Shown piece after piece: positions 12,671 through 14,350 of a stretch of DNA of 14,350 bases (the stretch's first letter is position 1; each line of letters starts with the position of its first letter). Source of the DNA: JBAYNS01 sp041678625 (GTDB lineage Bacteria > Patescibacteriota > Gracilibacteria > Peribacterales > Peribacteraceae); the NCBI GenBank assembly GCA_041678625.1, contig JBAYNS010000020.1, positions 1 to 14,350 of the forward strand. The letters are read 5' to 3'. Both the position numbers and the translations under genes were made by a program. Under the pieces are notes generated by a model, which saw only the letters and a program-made list of their open reading frames with translations, was not told the origin of the DNA and ran no database searches.

Positions 12671-14350
12671 GCTTTAGCGGAGCGATGCTCAGTGCAAAAC
12701 TCTTACGTTCTCCGGAGTCGAAGCGTATGTCCACCACATCTCCGCGGCGGTTGGTGACCGTTCCCGTGCCAAAGGATGGGTGTTCAACACGCGTGTTCTC
12801 TGCAAAGGCATCCTGGTTTGTGGCAAAGTCTTCCCCCGGGTACTCCTGATTGAATTCCACATCCACTGGAGGAGTATCTTCCTGACGGAATGGTTCCAGA
12901 TCACCCTTTAATGCGCGCTGGTGTCCCTTTTGCGATACCCACGCAAAGACGCTCAGAACGTCGTCACTGCGCCGCTCAAGCACATCTTCCGGCAGATCAT
13001 CCAAGAATCGGCTTGGTGCGTTCTGTTGAGTCTCTCCCCAGAGCATACGGCTCTGTGCACAGAAAATGGTCAGGTGTGTCTTAGCGCGCGTCATACCGAC
13101 GTACATGAGACGGCGCTCTTCCTCCAATTGCTCGCGATCGAGCATGGAGTTGCTGTGAGGAAAAATTCCTTCCTCACATCCGGCAATCATCACATGTTCA
13201 AATTCCAGACCTTTGCACAAGTGAAGTGTCATCAGTGTCAGGGCGTCATCTTTCACGTCGTTCAGGGCATCTACCTCGGAAACCAGTGCAACTTCCTCCA
13301 AAAAGCTCGTCAGTGATGTCTGTGGATCGAGCGTATCGTACTTATGCATGACGGAGAGCAATTCCTGCACATTCTCCCAGCGGGTTTCACCTTCCTCTGT
13401 ATCATCGCGCAGCCACTCTTCCATATTTACGGCGTCCAGCAGGTGCGTAGCAAGTACTGCAACATTTTCGTGTTGCGCAACTTCGCGGAGTTTTTCAATC
13501 AATTCCACAAAATTCGTCAGACGCTTCGCTGGGCCGTCTCCCAGATTTTCAATACGTTCAACGTTGGAAAGACAATCCCAGAGTGGCATGCCATTCTCTG
13601 CGCCATATGACTGCAATTTTGCGATCGTCGTCTGCCCGATTTTACGGGCAGGCACATTGATGATGCGTAGCAGAGAGAGCGTGTCGTAGGGATTCAGGAT
13701 GACGTAGAGGTATGCCAGTACGTCTTTCACTTCCCTGCGCGCATAGAACTTTACTCCTCCCACAATGCGATAGGGGATTCCCGCGCGCATGCATGCCTCT
13801 TCGAACAAGCGTGATTGTGCATTTGTTCGGTAGAGAATCACCTGTGCATTGAGCGGCACCTTCTCTATATGCAATTGTTCTGCTCGTCGAATGGCTTCTT
13901 CTGCTTCCTTGCGCTCGTCGCGCACTTCATTGACGATGATTTTTGGTCCCTCTTTCTTCTCCGTCCACATGGTTTTCTGCGGACGATTGGGATTGAGGGC
14001 GATCACGGCATCAGAGCCAGTGAGAATGACCTGTGTGGAACGGTAGTTCTGTTCCAGCTTGATGTGCAGAGCTTTGGGGTAATCTTTCTCGAACTCCAGA
14101 ATGTTACGAATATCAGCTCCGCGAAATGCATAAATAGATTGATCCGGATCGCCGATCACACACAAATTCTGATACTTCTTTGCAAGCAGTGTGACAAACA
14201 GATACTGAACATGATTCGTATCCTGGTACTCATCCACATGCAAAAAGCGCCAAGTTTCCTGGTAGCGTTCCAGAATTTCTGGCACTTCTGTGAACAGACG
14301 CACAGTTTCCAAAAGCAGATCGTCAAAATCGAGCGCATTGGCTTCCCGCA
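12663..14350 (-). CDS. UvrD/PcrA-type superfamily 1 DNA helicase, N-terminus outside the window
   Basis: The frame is open to the window edge; its first visible codons read REANALDFDDLLLE, the conserved NALDFDDLL of PcrA/UvrD, so the Walker A part lies beyond 14350. Visible in order: motif II VDEYQDTN, motif III GDPDQSIYAFRGA, motif IV LEQNYRST, the RTNAQSR and VGG.KF...EVKD region, motif V TLHLCKGLEF, motif VI EEERRLMYVGMTRAK, and a C-terminal Tudor-like tail (VEHPSFGTGTVTNRRGDVVDIRFDSG) as in PcrA. It would unwind DNA 3' to 5' with ATP in repair and fork maintenance. About 562 residues are seen, out of roughly 700-750 usual. PcrA versus UvrD cannot be decided here; the Tudor-like tail occurs in both. 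Confidence 0.93.
   Translation of the reverse strand, partial: REANALDFDDLLLETVRLFTEVPEILERYQETWRFLHVDEYQDTNHVQYLFVTLLAKKYQNLCVIGDPDQSIYAFRGADIRNILEFEKDYPKALHIKLEQNYRSTQVILTGSDAVIALNPNRPQKTMWTEKKEGPKIIVNEVRDERKEAEEAIRRAEQLHIEKVPLNAQVILYRTNAQSRLFEEACMRAGIPYRIVGGVKFYARREVKDVLAYLYVILNPYDTLSLLRIINVPARKIGQTTIAKLQSYGAENGMPLWDCLSNVERIENLGDGPAKRLTNFVELIEKLREVAQHENVAVLATHLLDAVNMEEWLRDDTEEGETRWENVQELLSVMHKYDTLDPQTSLTSFLEEVALVSEVDALNDVKDDALTLMTLHLCKGLEFEHVMIAGCEEGIFPHSNSMLDREQLEEERRLMYVGMTRAKTHLTIFCAQSRMLWGETQQNAPSRFLDDLPEDVLERRSDDVLSVFAWVSQKGHQRALKGDLEPFRQEDTPPVDVEFNQEYPGEDFATNQDAFAENTRVEHPSFGTGTVTNRRGDVVDIRFDSGERKSFALSIAPLKPL

Noticed and set aside
1..14350. UGA recoding (code 25) as in Gracilibacteria/Absconditabacteria
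   Set aside because: UGA ends the APC permease, Nramp-like, Tyr-rich, kinase, methyltransferase, comEC, ksgA, SLH and helicase genes exactly at family-appropriate ends.
1..14350. CRISPR arrays, tRNA/rRNA genes, insertion sequences, prophage or toxin-antitoxin genes
   Set aside because: I saw no regularly spaced repeats, no cloverleaf or rRNA motifs, no transposase or integrase motifs and no paired small toxin-antitoxin frames.

Overview
The window looks like a piece of a Patescibacteria/CPR genome, most likely near the Peregrinibacteria/Peribacteria (inference, moderate confidence). The pointers are tight packing, almost no Shine-Dalgarno sequences, several 'TGN-TATAAT-like' extended -10 promoters (some so close to the ATG that the mRNA would be leaderless), a ComEC with no beta-lactamase domain, a ProB with no PUA domain, and an SLH-type surface protein. 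UGA is an ordinary stop in many genes, so the UGA=Gly code of Gracilibacteria/Absconditabacteria is ruled out. I see no rRNA, tRNA, CRISPR array, insertion sequence or integrase.

Layout. 1-2466 (+): the 3' part of an APC amino-acid permease, then a divergent Nramp-like transporter. 2472-3122 (-): a YhhQ-type queuosine-precursor transporter, convergent with the Nramp-like gene across a hairpin that contains both stop codons. 3333-3746 (+): a small secreted, very tyrosine-rich protein. 3904-6427 (+): a CHASE-PAS histidine kinase overlapping a receiver-only response regulator. 6433-6798 (-): a small membrane protein whose soluble part is recognisably a histidine-kinase DHp helix pair with the histidine kept and no ATPase domain. 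6915-7469 (+): a membrane-anchored methyltransferase resembling the FAM173/ATPSCKMT group. 7366-9748 (-): ksgA then comEC, overlapping each other; comEC also runs 104 bases antisense into the methyltransferase gene. 9863-10011: a structured leader with a terminator pointing into the next gene. 10012-12634 (+): a lower-GC proB, then an SLH-domain surface protein. 12663-14350 (-): the C-terminal part of a UvrD/PcrA helicase.

The two most interesting parts are these. (1) The kinase / lone receiver / lone DHp trio has the parts of a compact His-Asp-His relay, similar in logic to kinase-Spo0F-Spo0B, with no output domain nearby. (2) The proB leader contains three mutually exclusive helices, as in an attenuator or riboswitch, and matches no RNA class that I recognise.
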